From Terrimicrobiaceae bacterium (GTDB taxonomy: Bacteria > Verrucomicrobiota > Verrucomicrobiia > Chthoniobacterales > JAATET01): a stretch of DNA of 54,326 bases. Within the stretch, counting starts at the first letter, position 1, and every line of letters begins with the position of its first letter. The notes beneath the pieces are model-generated. The model saw only the letters and a program-made list of their open reading frames with translations. It searched no databases and was not told the origin of the DNA. Of the stretch, positions 17,884 through 28,284 are shown piece by piece. The stretch is from NCBI GenBank assembly GCA_028713285.1, contig JAQTOP010000012.1, forward strand, positions 1 through 54,326. Direction: 5' to 3'. The position numbers were made by a program, and so were the translations under genes.

Positions 17884-18426
17884 ATGGACTCCCGCGAACT
17901 CACCCTTACCCGCGACTGCGACGCCATCCAGATTCCCAGCGGCAACCCAATCACGCTGCCCATCGGCACGAGCGTGATCATCACGCAATCGCTCGGCGGC
18001 ACCTGCACCGTCGCCACCCAGGCCGGCCTCGCCCGCATTGACGAAAAGGACATCGACGCCCTCGGCATCGACCCCGCCGCCCTGCAGCAGCAGGAAAAGA
18101 AAGCCGTCGATGGCTCGCTCGAAGAGGCCGTCTGGAATCAGCTCAAAACCGTCTTCGACCCGGAAATCCCGGTCAACGTCGTCGATCTCGGCCTCATCTA
18201 CGACTGCCTCATCGACAAGAGCGACGCCGGCCAGACGAACGTGCGTGTGAAAATGACGCTTACCGCACCCGGCTGCGGCATGGGCCCAACGATCGCCGCC
18301 GACGCCCGCCAGAAGGTTCTCGTCCTTGACGGTGTGGACGAGGCCGAAGTCGATCTCGTGTGGGATCCGCCATGGAATCAATCCATGATCTCCGAGGCCG
18401 GCCGGATGAAACTCGGCCTCATCTAG
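17884..18426 (+). CDS. sufT: Fe-S assembly protein SufT
   Basis: This 180-residue protein has a short N-terminal region followed by a MIP18/PaaD-like (DUF59) domain: [17 protein letters not shown] and [17 protein letters not shown], with the conserved Cys. SufT-type proteins help mature Fe-S proteins downstream of the SUF scaffold. It is the third gene of the run. The start at 17884 follows the inverted repeat and opens with [18 protein letters not shown], which matches the SufT N terminus. Confidence 0.88.
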   Translation: MDSRELTLTRDCDAIQIPSGNPITLPIGTSVIITQSLGGTCTVATQAGLARIDEKDIDALGIDPAALQQQEKKAVDGSLEEAVWNQLKTVFDPEIPVNVVDLGLIYDCLIDKSDAGQTNVRVKMTLTAPGCGMGPTIAADARQKVLVLDGVDEAEVDLVWDPPWNQSMISEAGRMKLGLI

Positions 18427-18450
18427 CGCCTGCGGGCCGGCGCGGGTCAC

Positions 18451-18474
18451 GAAATCGTCGCGATTTCTTTATTT
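18451..18474 (+). terminator. Terminator-like hairpin after sufT
   Basis: GAAATCG-TCG-CGATTTC is a perfect 7-bp stem with a 3-nt loop, followed by TTTATTT. It lies about 25 bp after the sufT stop and before the glgP start. Confidence 0.65.
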
Positions 18475-18544
18475 GCAGCCCTGCGCAGGCATGGTGCGCA
18501 TCCTGCTACCCATTTTTTCCGCGCCCGCAACCCCGCACGTTTTC

Positions 18545-21004
18545 ATGTCTTCCGAATTCCACTCCGCGCTCGACAAATCCGCCCCGGGACTCAAAGCCCT
18601 CATCAAGAATCAGCTGACGTTCACCTTCGCTCGCGACACGACCAGCGCGACGAATCGCGACTGGTGGCTCTCCGCCTCGAAGGCGGCCGCCAGCGTCGTC
18701 ATCGAGCGCATGATCGCCACGATGGCCCGCTACTACGAGACGAATGCCAAGCGCGTCTATTATCTCTCGCTCGAGTTCCTCATGGGACGGCTATTCTCGA
18801 ATACGCTGCACAGCGCCGGAATCTTCGACGAGATGGAGCAGGCGATCCGCGATCTCGGGCTCGATCCCGACACGCTCCGCGACGAGGAATACGACATGGG
18901 CCTCGGCAATGGCGGCCTGGGGCGCCTCGCCGCTTGTTTTCTGGACTCGCTGGCCACACTCGACCTTCCGGCCATCGGCTACGGCATCCATTACCAATAC
19001 GGTCTTTTCAAGCAGGAGTTCGTCAACGGCCACCAGGTCGAGCTCCCCGACGCGTGGATGACCTATGGCACTCCATGGGAAATCGTGCGCCCCGAGCATA
19101 CGATGGAGGTCGAAATCTACGGCCAGGTCGAGAACGTCTTCGACGACCTGGGCAACTACGTTCCGCGCTGGACCGGCACAAGGAAAATCCTCGGCGTCCC
19201 CTACGACATTCCGGTGCCGGGCTTCGGCACGACCACCGTAAATTACCTGCGCCTGTGGGAGTCGCGCGCCGCGGCCGACTTCGATTTCGCGGCCTTCAAC
19301 CGCGGCGGCTACGACGAGGCCGTCGCCCAGAAGAACCAGAGCGAGACGATTTCCAAGGTCCTCTATCCGAACGACAACACCGAGGGCGGCAAGGAACTCC
19401 GCCTCATCCAGCAGTATTTCTTCGTCTCCTGCTCGCTCAAGGACATCATCCGCCGCTTCCTCCAGCTCAACACCGACTGGGACAGCCTCCCCGACAAGGT
19501 CGCCATCCAGCTCAACGACACCCACCCCTCCATCGCCGTCGCGGAGCTTCAGCGGCTGTTGCACGATATGCACGGTTTGTCGTGGGACACCGCATGGTCG
19601 ATCGTCACCCGCACCTTCGGTTACACGAACCACACGCTCCTGCCCGAGGCGCTTGAAAAATGGAGCGTCGGCCTCTTTCAAAAGGTCATCCCGCGGCATC
19701 TCCAGATCATCTTCGAGATCAACAAGCATTTCCTCGAGCAGGTCGAGGCCCGCTGGCCGGGCGACGTCGCGAAAAAGCGCGCGCTCTCGATCATCGAGGA
19801 GGGCCGCGTCCAAATGGTGCGCATGGCTCACCTCGCGGTCGTCGGCAGCCATTCGGTGAACGGCGTCGCCGCCCTGCACACGCAGCTCCTCAAGAGCGAT
19901 CTCTTCCCGGAATTCGACGCACTCTACCCCGGCAAGTTCAACAACAAGACCAATGGCATCACGCCCCGCCGCTGGCTGCTCTCCTGCAACCCCGGCCTCA
20001 GCGACCTCATCACCTCGAAGATCGGCCACGGCTGGGAGCGCGACCTCGACCAGTTGCGCGGCCTCGAGCCCTTTGCGGACGACCCGCAGTTCCAGCACGA
20101 CTTCATGGCCGTCAAGCGCGCCAACAAGGTTCATCTCGCGGCGATCATCCGGGAGCAATGCGGCATCACGGTCAACCCCGACGCGCTCTTCGACGTGCAG
20201 ATCAAGCGCCTGCACGAATACAAGCGCCAGCATCTCAATCTCCTCCACATCCTCGCGCTCTATCGCCGCCTGTTGCAGCACCCCGACATCGAGATCACGC
20301 CACGCGTCTTCGTCTTCGCCGCAAAGGCCGCTCCCGGCTACGACATGGCAAAGTGCATCATTCGGGCGATCAACGCCGTCGGCGCCACCATCAACTCCGA
20401 CGCACGGATCAAGGATCGTCTCAAGGTCGTCTTCCTTCCGAACTACCGCGTCTCGCTCGCGCAGCGCATCGTCCCCGCAGCCGATCTCTCCGAGCAAATC
20501 TCCACCGCCGGCAAGGAGGCCTCCGGCACCGGAAACATGAAGCTCTCCCTCAACGGCGCCCTCACCATCGGCACCCTCGACGGCGCGAACGTCGAAATCC
20601 TCGAAGAGGTCGGCAAGGAAAACATCTTCATCTTCGGCCTCACCGTCGAGGAAGTCGCCGCCCTCGTGAAGAAGGGATACCGTCCGCGGGAAATCTACGA
20701 GGCGAACGAGGAACTCCGCGCCGTCGTGGACTGGGTCGGCTCGAATTTTTTCACTCCCGACGAGCCGCCCGGCGTCCTGAGCCTGCTCCACGACAATCTG
20801 GTGCAGAGCGATCCCTTCCTCGTTCTCGCGGACTTCGAGTCCTACTCCGAATGCCAGAAGCGGGTGGATGCCGCCTTCCGCGACAAAAAACGCTGGGCAA
20901 GAATGGCGATTCTAAACACCGCCCGCATGGGCAAATTCTCGAGCGACCGCACCATCGCCGAATACGCCCGCGACATCTGGAAGGTCGAGCCCGTCCGAAT
21001 CTAA
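18545..21004 (+). CDS. glgP: Glycogen phosphorylase
   Basis: This 819-residue enzyme is of normal length and has the family landmarks [12 protein letters not shown] near the N terminus, [19 protein letters not shown], and the PLP-lysine region [20 protein letters not shown]. It releases glucose 1-phosphate from glycogen. I chose the ATG giving [11 protein letters not shown]; earlier in-frame starts add 24 residues overlapping the leader. A second, unrelated-type glucan phosphorylase lies about 2.7 kb downstream. Confidence 0.96.
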   Translation: MSSEFHSALDKSAPGLKALIKNQLTFTFARDTTSATNRDWWLSASKAAASVVIERMIATMARYYETNAKRVYYLSLEFLMGRLFSNTLHSAGIFDEMEQAIRDLGLDPDTLRDEEYDMGLGNGGLGRLAACFLDSLATLDLPAIGYGIHYQYGLFKQEFVNGHQVELPDAWMTYGTPWEIVRPEHTMEVEIYGQVENVFDDLGNYVPRWTGTRKILGVPYDIPVPGFGTTTVNYLRLWESRAAADFDFAAFNRGGYDEAVAQKNQSETISKVLYPNDNTEGGKELRLIQQYFFVSCSLKDIIRRFLQLNTDWDSLPDKVAIQLNDTHPSIAVAELQRLLHDMHGLSWDTAWSIVTRTFGYTNHTLLPEALEKWSVGLFQKVIPRHLQIIFEINKHFLEQVEARWPGDVAKKRALSIIEEGRVQMVRMAHLAVVGSHSVNGVAALHTQLLKSDLFPEFDALYPGKFNNKTNGITPRRWLLSCNPGLSDLITSKIGHGWERDLDQLRGLEPFADDPQFQHDFMAVKRANKVHLAAIIREQCGITVNPDALFDVQIKRLHEYKRQHLNLLHILALYRRLLQHPDIEITPRVFVFAAKAAPGYDMAKCIIRAINAVGATINSDARIKDRLKVVFLPNYRVSLAQRIVPAADLSEQISTAGKEASGTGNMKLSLNGALTIGTLDGANVEILEEVGKENIFIFGLTVEEVAALVKKGYRPREIYEANEELRAVVDWVGSNFFTPDEPPGVLSLLHDNLVQSDPFLVLADFESYSECQKRVDAAFRDKKRWARMAILNTARMGKFSSDRTIAEYARDIWKVEPVRI

Positions 21005-21030
21005 GCGACGCGGCGCTCCGGCCAATCAAC

Positions 21031-21055
21031 AGGCGGGCGGGCGGCTGGCCCGCCT
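21031..21055 (+). terminator. GC-rich hairpin after glgP
   Basis: AGGCGGGC (21031-21038) and GCCCGCCT (21048-21055) form a perfect 8-bp stem 27 bp after the glgP stop. There is no T-run, so it may act as an RNA-stabilising hairpin. Confidence 0.4.
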
Positions 21056-21154
21056 TATGCATCGGAGGTGCGGGCAGCGGCGCCCTGCGTTTCGAACCCG
21101 TCCACCAGGATCTTTCAGTTTGCCTCGATCCGGCGCGTTGTTCCAATCAACGGT

Positions 21155-21628
21155 TCATTGGCCTGCCCGCTTCTTCAGAACGTTCTCCACGTGCGATTTG
21201 TATTTCTGGAAGTTCTTCAACCGGCACTCGGCCACGAACCGGCTGCATTCCTTGATGTAGGCTTTGCGGCTCTTCCAGCAGGGATGCGAGGCGGGCGGCA
21301 GATATTCGGCCTTCAAGCCATTGCAGCCCGCGCAGCATACCGCCATGTTGTGCTCGTTGTCGCACTTCACGCCATTCGCCTCCAGCAGCGAGCGCGGGAC
21401 GAGGTGTTCCTCGGTGGATTCGGCCAGCGCGTCCGTGCTGGCGGCCAGATCGCGCGAGCAATAGACGCACTTCCCGTCGCTCCGCTCGAAGACGTCCACC
21501 CAGCCGAAATGGGAGCTCCGCTTGTTTCCGCCCAGCCACCACGCGGGCCCCTTGAGTTCGGCATGAAAGGCTTTCCGGATGGGATCGCTCTTGAGGCGCA
21601 GGAATTGCGAGGAGTTGGAATCACTCAT
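21155..21628 (-). CDS. HNH endonuclease domain protein
   Basis: This 157-residue protein has a zinc-bound HNH core: CVYC, then EEHLVPRSLLE (the first His), then NMAVCCAGCNGLK with the second CxxC pair. HNH proteins of this size are found as restriction, phage or DNA-repair nucleases. It stands alone on the minus strand between glgP and a HAD phosphatase, with no partner gene visible. Confidence 0.82.
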   Translation of the reverse strand: MSDSNSSQFLRLKSDPIRKAFHAELKGPAWWLGGNKRSSHFGWVDVFERSDGKCVYCSRDLAASTDALAESTEEHLVPRSLLEANGVKCDNEHNMAVCCAGCNGLKAEYLPPASHPCWKSRKAYIKECSRFVAECRLKNFQKYKSHVENVLKKRAGQ

Positions 21629-21742
21629 GGCTCAAGCGCAAATGGCCGGGGCTTCCGCGGCCCGCGGCGTCCGTGAGAGCTTTCTTATTCATGCCGGCGG
21701 AAAAAACGCTTCGAACTGGACAAAAGCCCCGCCGCTTTCCTC

Positions 21743-22438
21743 TCACGCCACGGTCAACAGATCCGCCGGAAAATCGAACAGGCAATGCGGGCGCTGCGCC
21801 TCGAGCGAACGCCGCGAGTTGTAGCCCCACGTGACCGCCGCGCACCGGATGCCCGCCCGCCGGCACGCCTCGATGTCGCGCGTCTCGTCGCCGATGAAGA
21901 GCACCTCGTCCGCATCGAAGTGTTCCCGCTTCATCGCCTGCCGGATCACCCGCGCCTTGCCCATCAGTCGCGACGAACTGCGCACGAAATCGAAAAAATC
22001 CAGGTCGTGATTTTTCAAAAACAATCCGACGTTTTCCTCGGAGTTCGACGTGATGATGCCGAGCCGCCTGCCCTGCGCGTGCAGCGCGCGCAGCGCCTCG
22101 GGCACGCCCGGAATCGGCTGGATCTCGTGGATGCGCGCCCGCAGGCGTCCCACGCCCTTGTGCGCGATCATGGGCAGGCGGCGGCTCGATATGCCCAGGT
22201 GCCGCATGAGCTGCCGCGTCGTCATGTCCCGCGCCTTCGGCAAATCCTCCGCGGATAGCGGCTGGTATCCAAACTCCGCAGCCATCGAGTTCAGAATCTC
22301 GAGCCCGTGCGAAAAGGTATCCGCAATCGTGCCGTCAAAATCGAACACCAGCACCCGGACGGGCCCATCGGTCGGAATGGCAACCGCCGATTTCGGGCGG
22401 CGCCGGAGGCCAACGAATCGGGCGAGGTGATTCTTCAC
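21743..22438 (-). CDS. HAD-family hydrolase (phosphoglycolate phosphatase-like)
   Basis: This 231-residue protein has the HAD motifs I (VLVFDFDGTIADT), II (IITSNS), III (Lys in the RLMGKARVI region) and IV (EVLFIGDETRDIEA). The cap is of the helical class I type found in phosphoglycolate phosphatases. The exact substrate cannot be told. The gene lies 54 bp downstream of the aldo/keto reductase on the same strand. Confidence 0.85.
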   Translation of the reverse strand: MKNHLARFVGLRRRPKSAVAIPTDGPVRVLVFDFDGTIADTFSHGLEILNSMAAEFGYQPLSAEDLPKARDMTTRQLMRHLGISSRRLPMIAHKGVGRLRARIHEIQPIPGVPEALRALHAQGRRLGIITSNSEENVGLFLKNHDLDFFDFVRSSSRLMGKARVIRQAMKREHFDADEVLFIGDETRDIEACRRAGIRCAAVTWGYNSRRSLEAQRPHCLFDFPADLLTVA

Positions 22439-22492
22439 GAATGGAAAACTAAAAGCGGGAAGTCAGAAGGCGCGCCGATCCCGACATTCCGC

Positions 22493-23521
22493 TCACGCGC
22501 TCGCGAGCTCCATCGTGCCCTTGTATCTGCCTTCCTCGGCTTCGAGATCGAAGTTGCGGGCGACAAGCGCGGCGACGCGATCGAGTTCCTCGCCGGAAAG
22601 CGGCGGGACGTCCGAAGCCCGGGCAAATTCCTCGAGCTGCGCGGCGTTGTAGATATTCGGCAGGGTCGAGGCCACGCGCTCGTCGGCGAGCAGCCAGAGC
22701 AGGGCCGCCTGGCCCAGCGTGCGCGCGCCATCGCGCTCGAGGAAGCGGAGCTGCTCGACTTTTTTCACGCCGTTGATCAGCCACGAGCGCGGCCGGTGAC
22801 TCCGGTGGTCGTTCGGAGGAAAGACCGTGTCCTCGGTGTATTTGCCTTCCAGCATGCCGGAGGAATGCGGCACGCGAATGAGAAACATCGTTTCCGCTCC
22901 GCAATCGCGGGCCGCTTGCTGGATCGCCGCGCCGGGGTGCGGCTCGAGCAGGTTGTAGATGTGCTGCACGACGGCGGGATTCCGCCGGCGGATCGCCTGC
23001 ACGCCCTCGCCGAGCCAGCCGATGGCGGGTCCGAGCGCGATGCCCGTGACCTTCACCTTCCCCTCGGCGCGCAATTCCTCGAGCACTGACCACAGCGCAT
23101 CGTCCTCGGTCTGCTCCATGCGGACGTTGTGAAGCTGCAAAATGTCAATGCGGTCCGTCTTCAACCGCCGAAGCGCGGCGTCCGTCGCCCGCCGAATCGC
23201 CTCGGGCCGGAAATCCTGCGGAATCTCGCGCTGCCCCCGCCGCTCGCCGGCGTGGTTCACAAAATCGTAGCCGACCTTCGTCGCGATCACGATCTCGTCG
23301 CGCCGGCCGCCGAACGCCCGCGCGATCAACTCCTCGCTGCGCCCGTTGCCGTAGGTATCCGCCGCGTCGAATAGCGTGACTCCCAGCTCGAGCGCCCGGC
23401 GCATCAGCGCCACGGCCTCGTCGTCCGCGTAGGTCCCCCACCAGCCTGTCGATAGCGTCCAGAGGCCGAACCCGACCTCGCTCACCCTCACCCCGGTGCC
23501 GCGAAATGTGCGATATTTCAT
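22493..23521 (-). CDS. Aldo/keto reductase
   Basis: This 342-residue TIM-barrel oxidoreductase has the catalytic tetrad in place: Asp and Tyr in FDAADTYGNG, Lys in IATKVGYD, and His in DILQLHN. The family uses NADPH to reduce carbonyls. The start MKYRTFRGTGVRVSEVGFG is the typical N terminus; upstream frame adds non-homologous residues. It is divergent from the DUF3417-type phosphorylase, with 145 bp between starts. Confidence 0.92.
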   Translation of the reverse strand: MKYRTFRGTGVRVSEVGFGLWTLSTGWWGTYADDEAVALMRRALELGVTLFDAADTYGNGRSEELIARAFGGRRDEIVIATKVGYDFVNHAGERRGQREIPQDFRPEAIRRATDAALRRLKTDRIDILQLHNVRMEQTEDDALWSVLEELRAEGKVKVTGIALGPAIGWLGEGVQAIRRRNPAVVQHIYNLLEPHPGAAIQQAARDCGAETMFLIRVPHSSGMLEGKYTEDTVFPPNDHRSHRPRSWLINGVKKVEQLRFLERDGARTLGQAALLWLLADERVASTLPNIYNAAQLEEFARASDVPPLSGEELDRVAALVARNFDLEAEEGRYKGTMELASA

Positions 23522-23666
23522 TGGACTCCCACCCCTACACGCGAACGCCCGATGGGGAAAGGTGATTCCGGAACCCGCATCCGCGATGTCCAAAGCTTCC
23601 CGATTCCGGGCTTGTCACATCGCGCCTTCCCGCTGCACGGTCGCGCGGAATTCTTGAACACACGCG

Positions 23667-26249
23667 ATGATGGAAACAATTGTCACCTACAACGTCGTCC
23701 CCCGCCTGCCCGCGCCGCTCGAACCGATGCGGGAACTCGTTTACAACCTTTGGTGGACGTGGGAGCCCGCGGCCCGGCGCCTCTTCCGCCATCTCGATGT
23801 CCCGCTCTGGGATCGAACGAATCACAACCCGCTGCGCATGCTCCAGCTTTGCAAGCAGGCGCGACTCGTCGAGCTGGCCGACGACGAAACCTTCCTGCGC
23901 GAATTGCAGGGCGTCCACGAGCGGTTCACCGCCTACATGACCCGCCCCGACACCTACGGCAAACGGCGCGCCGCCACCACGCCGTTGCAGCAGCCCGTCG
24001 CCTACTTCTCGGCGGAATACGGGTTTCACGAATCCATCCCGAATTACTCCGGCGGCCTCGGCATCCTCTCGGGCGACCATTGCAAATCCGCCTCCGATCT
24101 GGATCTCAATTTCGTCGCCGTCGGCCTGCTCTATCGCGACGGTTATTTCAAGCAGCAGATCAACAAGGACGGCTGGCAGGAGGCCGTGCGCCTCGACCAG
24201 AATTTCCATCACCTCCCGATCCGCGAGGTCAAGATCGACGGCCAGTCGCTCAAGGTCGCGGTGAGCTTTCCCGGACGGCAGGTCGTGGCGAAGGTCTGGC
24301 ACATCCAGGTCGGCCGCATTCCGCTCTACCTGCTCGACACCGCCATTTCCGAGAATGCGCCCGAGGATCAAATCGTCACGAGCCAGCTCTACGGCGGCGA
24401 CCACGACTTCCGCGTGCGGCAGGAAATCGTCCTCGGCATGGGCGGCTATCGCGCCCTTGAAGCGATGGGCATCCATCCCGCTGTATTCCACATGAACGAG
24501 GGCCACTCCGCCTTTCTCATCCTCGAGCGCGTCCGAAAACTCATCCAGGACGACACCCTCGACTTCAACTCCGCCCTCCAGGTCGTCGCCGCCTCCAGCA
24601 TCTTCACCACGCATACGCCCGTCCCGGCCGGCAACGACGCGTTCACCGCGGAGTTGATGAAAAAATATTTCTCCGATTACCCGGCCGGCGTGGGCATTGC
24701 GTTCGACCGCTTCTTTAGCCTCGGCCAGGCCACCGTCGAGCCGGAGAATACGTTCAGCATGACGATTCTCGCCCTGCGCGCGAGCCGCTTCGCGAATGGC
24801 GTCTCCCGGCTCCACGGCGAAGTCAGCCGGGGCCTGTGGAAGAACGTCTGGAAGGACGTGCCGGAAAAGGAAATCCCGATCACAAGCATCACGAACGGCG
24901 TGCACATCAAGACCTGGGCCGCCGGCGAGTTCCACGAGCTTTACGCAAAATACCTCGGCCCCGATTGGGAGGACCAGCTCACGAACCCCGACTATTGGCG
25001 CGGCGTCATCGACATCCCCGACGAAGTGCTCTGGGAGCTGCATCAGTTGCTCAAGCGGCGCACGATCGACTTCGTCCGCGAGCGCATCCGCCGCCAGCGC
25101 GCGCGCAATGCCGAGCCGCCGGAGGAAATCCGCCACGCGAACCGCCTGCTCAATTCCGAAGTCCTCACCATCGGCTTCGCGCGCCGCTTCGCCACCTACA
25201 AGCGCGGCACCCTCCTCTTCCGCGATCCCGAGCGGCTGCTGAAGCTCGTCACCGACGCGCAGCGGCCCGTGCAGTTCATCTTCGCGGGAAAGGCGCACCC
25301 GGCCGACGAGGGCGGCAAGAAAATCATCCAGGAGGTCTATCAATACTCGCGCGACCCGCAGTTCCAGGGCCGCATCGTATTCGTCGAGGACTACGATACG
25401 AACGTCGGCCGCCGACTCTACCACGGCGTCGATCTGTGGCTGAACAATCCGCTCCGCCCCCTCGAGGCCAGCGGCACCAGCGGAATGAAACTCCCGCCCA
25501 ATGGCGGCCTGAATTTCTCCGTCCTCGACGGCTGGTGGCTCGAAAGCTGGAACGGCAAGAATGGCTGGGCCATCGGCAGCGACATCACCGAGGGCACCCA
25601 GGCCCGGCAGGATGAAGTGGACATCCAGAGCATCTTCAGCGTCCTCGAGAACCAGATCATCCCGCTCTACTACGCCAAGCCGGACGGACGTCTTCCCCTC
25701 GCGTGGATTCAGCTCATGCGCGAATCCATCCGCACCGTCGTGCCCGTTTTCAACACGCACCGCATGGTCAGCGAATACAACGAGCGCCTCTACGAACCGG
25801 CCGCCATCGCCGGCGCGGCCCTCGCCGCCGACCATTGCAAAAAGGCCCGGGCGCTCAGCAAATGGAAGGATGAAATCCGCAGGCAATGGCCGCGGATTCA
25901 CGTCCTCGATTACGGCATCTCCTACCATTACGCCGACGATCACGATGCGCGGGAGGTCTTCTACGTCGGCGAGCGGCTCAAGGTCACGGCGACGGTCCAC
26001 CTCGGCGAAGTCGCACCCGAGAATGTCCGGGTGCAGGCCTACTACGGCCCGGAACTCGAAGGCAAAATCACCGACGCGAGCGTCGCCGATCTCGCCGACG
26101 TCCAGCCCCTCGGGAATGGCGACTTCGCCTGCGCAGGAGATATCCCCGCGAGCGACAGCGGTGTTTACGGGTTGAACATCCGCATCATCCCGACTCACGA
26201 GAACCTCACGCAGGCTCACGAACTGCGGCTCATCACCTGGGCGCGATGA
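23667..26249 (+). CDS. Alpha-glucan phosphorylase (DUF3417 type)
   Basis: This 860-residue enzyme has an N-terminal DUF3417 region (VYNLWWTWEPAARRLFRHLD) and the phosphorylase catalytic core with the PLP-lysine region LEASGTSGMKLPPNGGLNFS. This branch differs from classical GlgP and often handles maltodextrins or intermediate glucans. MMET at 23667 could also start at the second ATG (23670). It runs opposite to the aldo/keto reductase. Confidence 0.93.
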   Translation: MMETIVTYNVVPRLPAPLEPMRELVYNLWWTWEPAARRLFRHLDVPLWDRTNHNPLRMLQLCKQARLVELADDETFLRELQGVHERFTAYMTRPDTYGKRRAATTPLQQPVAYFSAEYGFHESIPNYSGGLGILSGDHCKSASDLDLNFVAVGLLYRDGYFKQQINKDGWQEAVRLDQNFHHLPIREVKIDGQSLKVAVSFPGRQVVAKVWHIQVGRIPLYLLDTAISENAPEDQIVTSQLYGGDHDFRVRQEIVLGMGGYRALEAMGIHPAVFHMNEGHSAFLILERVRKLIQDDTLDFNSALQVVAASSIFTTHTPVPAGNDAFTAELMKKYFSDYPAGVGIAFDRFFSLGQATVEPENTFSMTILALRASRFANGVSRLHGEVSRGLWKNVWKDVPEKEIPITSITNGVHIKTWAAGEFHELYAKYLGPDWEDQLTNPDYWRGVIDIPDEVLWELHQLLKRRTIDFVRERIRRQRARNAEPPEEIRHANRLLNSEVLTIGFARRFATYKRGTLLFRDPERLLKLVTDAQRPVQFIFAGKAHPADEGGKKIIQEVYQYSRDPQFQGRIVFVEDYDTNVGRRLYHGVDLWLNNPLRPLEASGTSGMKLPPNGGLNFSVLDGWWLESWNGKNGWAIGSDITEGTQARQDEVDIQSIFSVLENQIIPLYYAKPDGRLPLAWIQLMRESIRTVVPVFNTHRMVSEYNERLYEPAAIAGAALAADHCKKARALSKWKDEIRRQWPRIHVLDYGISYHYADDHDAREVFYVGERLKVTATVHLGEVAPENVRVQAYYGPELEGKITDASVADLADVQPLGNGDFACAGDIPASDSGVYGLNIRIIPTHENLTQAHELRLITWAR

Positions 26250-26347
26250 TCGCGATCGTCGGCATCGCCGGGCCCGTCTGCGCGCATGCTCTCCGCGAGG
26301 CCGGAGAACGGGCTGCACAAGCGCCGCTCCCGGTGTAAGGTCCGCGC

Positions 26348-27268
26348 ATGCTCGCCCTCTCGACCTGCTGGAATTCCCATCGCCACACCAACGGCGAAGA
26401 CATGCTCCGCGAGATCGTCGATCTCGGCTTCCAGCACGTCGAACTCAGCCACGGCCTCAATGTCTCGAAGATGGATGGCATCCTGAAATTCGCCGGGCGC
26501 GGGGAGGTCCGGTTCACCAGCCTCCACAACTTCTGCCCCCAGCCGGTCGAGGTGATGAGCGACTCCCCCGATTGCTTCGAGTTCACCTCGGGCCGCCCCG
26601 AGATTCGCCAGCGCGCGGTGAAGATGACGCTGCACACGCTCGAGTACGCCGAGCGCCTCGGCGCAAAGCGGCTCGTGCTCCATTGCGGCTGCGTGAGCCC
26701 GATGCGCGGTTTCACAAAGCGCCTCATCACTGCGATCATGGAAGGCAAATTCGCGTCGAAGTCCTACGGCGAGCAAAAGCTGGGCGGCGTGCGGCAGCGC
26801 GAAGAGGTTTCCGACGCATACATCGAGGCCCTCGCCGAAACGCTCAAACCCGTCATCGAAGCGGCAACCGAAAAAGGCATCCGCCTCGGCATCGAGAATC
26901 GCGACTCCTACGAGCAGCTCCCCTCCGAGCGGGAATTCCCGGCGCTGCTCGACCGCCTCGGCCCGGCGTGCGGCTACTGGCACGATTTCGGCCATGCCCA
27001 GCGCAAGGAAAACATGGGCTTCCTCGAGCACCGCGCCTGGCTCGCGAAGATCGGTCCGCGCGCCATCGGCTGCCACCTGCATGACGCTCGGTGGCCCGTC
27101 GAGGACCATTGCGTGCCCTTCACCGGCGACATCGACTACGCCTCCCTCGTTCCGCTGCTTCCGAAAGACATCCCATTCATCATCGAGCTGCATCCGAAAT
27201 CCGAAGCCGCTCAAATCGTCGCCGCCGCCGACCGCTGGCGGAAAGAATTCGGAGACGGCATCTCATGA
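26348..27268 (+). CDS. TIM-barrel sugar-phosphate isomerase/epimerase-like protein
   Basis: This 306-residue protein resembles the xylose isomerase-like (AP endonuclease 2) fold: EIVDLGFQHVELSHGLN, LVLHCGCV, LGIENRDSYEQLPS and HLHDARWPVEDH, with likely metal-binding His, Glu and Asp. The substrate is unknown. It starts 98 bp after the phosphorylase and overlaps the next gene by 4 bp. Confidence 0.8.
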   Translation: MLALSTCWNSHRHTNGEDMLREIVDLGFQHVELSHGLNVSKMDGILKFAGRGEVRFTSLHNFCPQPVEVMSDSPDCFEFTSGRPEIRQRAVKMTLHTLEYAERLGAKRLVLHCGCVSPMRGFTKRLITAIMEGKFASKSYGEQKLGGVRQREEVSDAYIEALAETLKPVIEAATEKGIRLGIENRDSYEQLPSEREFPALLDRLGPACGYWHDFGHAQRKENMGFLEHRAWLAKIGPRAIGCHLHDARWPVEDHCVPFTGDIDYASLVPLLPKDIPFIIELHPKSEAAQIVAAADRWRKEFGDGIS

Positions 27269-28284
27269 AACGCTTCCTCACAACCGCCGCGCAAATCGCG
27301 GTCACCGCCGCCTTGCTCTGGTGGATTTTTCACGATCCCGAGAAACGCGCGCGCATGGCCTCGGCGCTGCACACAGCGGATCTCCGGTGGTTCCTGCCCG
27401 GTCTCGCCGCCTTCGGCATCGTGCTCCTCCTGCAAACCCAGCGCTGGCAGATTCTCCTGCGGGCCGTCGGCATTCGCCTGGCCTGGTGGCGCGCGTGGCG
27501 ACTCGTCATGATCGGCATGTTCTTCAATCTCTTCCTCCTCGGCGCGACCGGCGGCGACGTGGTGAAAATCTTCTACGCCATGCGCGAAGCCGGCAGCGAA
27601 AAGGCCGCCGCGTTCCTCAGCATCGTGCTCGACCGCGTGATCGGCCTGCTCGCCCTCGCCCTCGTCTCCGTCGGCGTTGTCGCCTGGCAATTTCAACCGC
27701 TCATGAGCACGCCCGTCGCGCAGGGTCTGCTCGCCACCATCGCGCTCATCCTCGGCGGCTCCGTCGGCGTCATCATCGCCGCCGTGATCGTCGCCACCCT
27801 GCGACTCGAAGACCGCCTGCCCGCGCGCATGCCCATGCGCCGCGGCATCCTGGACCTCGCCATCGCCACGCGCCATTACGCGAAATGCCCCGGCGCGCTG
27901 CTCGGAGCCTTCGGCCTCGCGCTCGTCGTGCATCTTCTCGTCTTCTCGACCTTCTACTTCAGCGCCCGCGCCTTCACGAGCGCGCTCGGCCTCGCGGAAA
28001 TCTATTCCGTGATGCCCATCGTGAACACGATCACCTCGCTGCCGATCAGCCTGCAAGGCGTCGGCTGGCGCGAAACGCTCTTCGAGAATCTCTTCGGCGC
28101 GCTCTATCATGTGCCCGCCGCCGTCGCCGTCCTCGTCTCCATGGGCGGCTATCTCGTCACGGTCGCATGGAGCCTCGCCGGCGGCCTCGTCTATCTGCTC
28201 TACCGCCCGTCCGATGGCCGCGCCGCGAACCTCCGCGAAATGTCCGCTGCGACGGAGGAAGTCGCCGAGCATCCCGGGCCATGA
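27265..28284 (+). CDS. Flippase-like integral membrane protein (LPG synthase TM domain family)
   Basis: This 339-residue protein has about eight hydrophobic helices and the conserved segments RWQILLRAVG, NLFLLGATGGDVVKIFYAMRE and SLPISLQGVGWRETLF, which match the UPF0104/AglD/MprF flippase-domain family. The family moves lipids or lipid-linked molecules across membranes. It overlaps its neighbours by ATGA on both sides. Confidence 0.85.
   Translation: MKRFLTTAAQIAVTAALLWWIFHDPEKRARMASALHTADLRWFLPGLAAFGIVLLLQTQRWQILLRAVGIRLAWWRAWRLVMIGMFFNLFLLGATGGDVVKIFYAMREAGSEKAAAFLSIVLDRVIGLLALALVSVGVVAWQFQPLMSTPVAQGLLATIALILGGSVGVIIAAVIVATLRLEDRLPARMPMRRGILDLAIATRHYAKCPGALLGAFGLALVVHLLVFSTFYFSARAFTSALGLAEIYSVMPIVNTITSLPISLQGVGWRETLFENLFGALYHVPAAVAVLVSMGGYLVTVAWSLAGGLVYLLYRPSDGRAANLREMSAATEEVAEHPGP

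Noticed and set aside
18791-20791. A 666-codon minus-strand open frame opposite glgP
   Set aside because: It is antisense to a complete glycogen phosphorylase and lacks any family pattern.
23535-26318. A 927-codon minus-strand open frame opposite the DUF3417 phosphorylase
   Set aside because: It is a mirror of a certain gene, with low-complexity composition and no motif.
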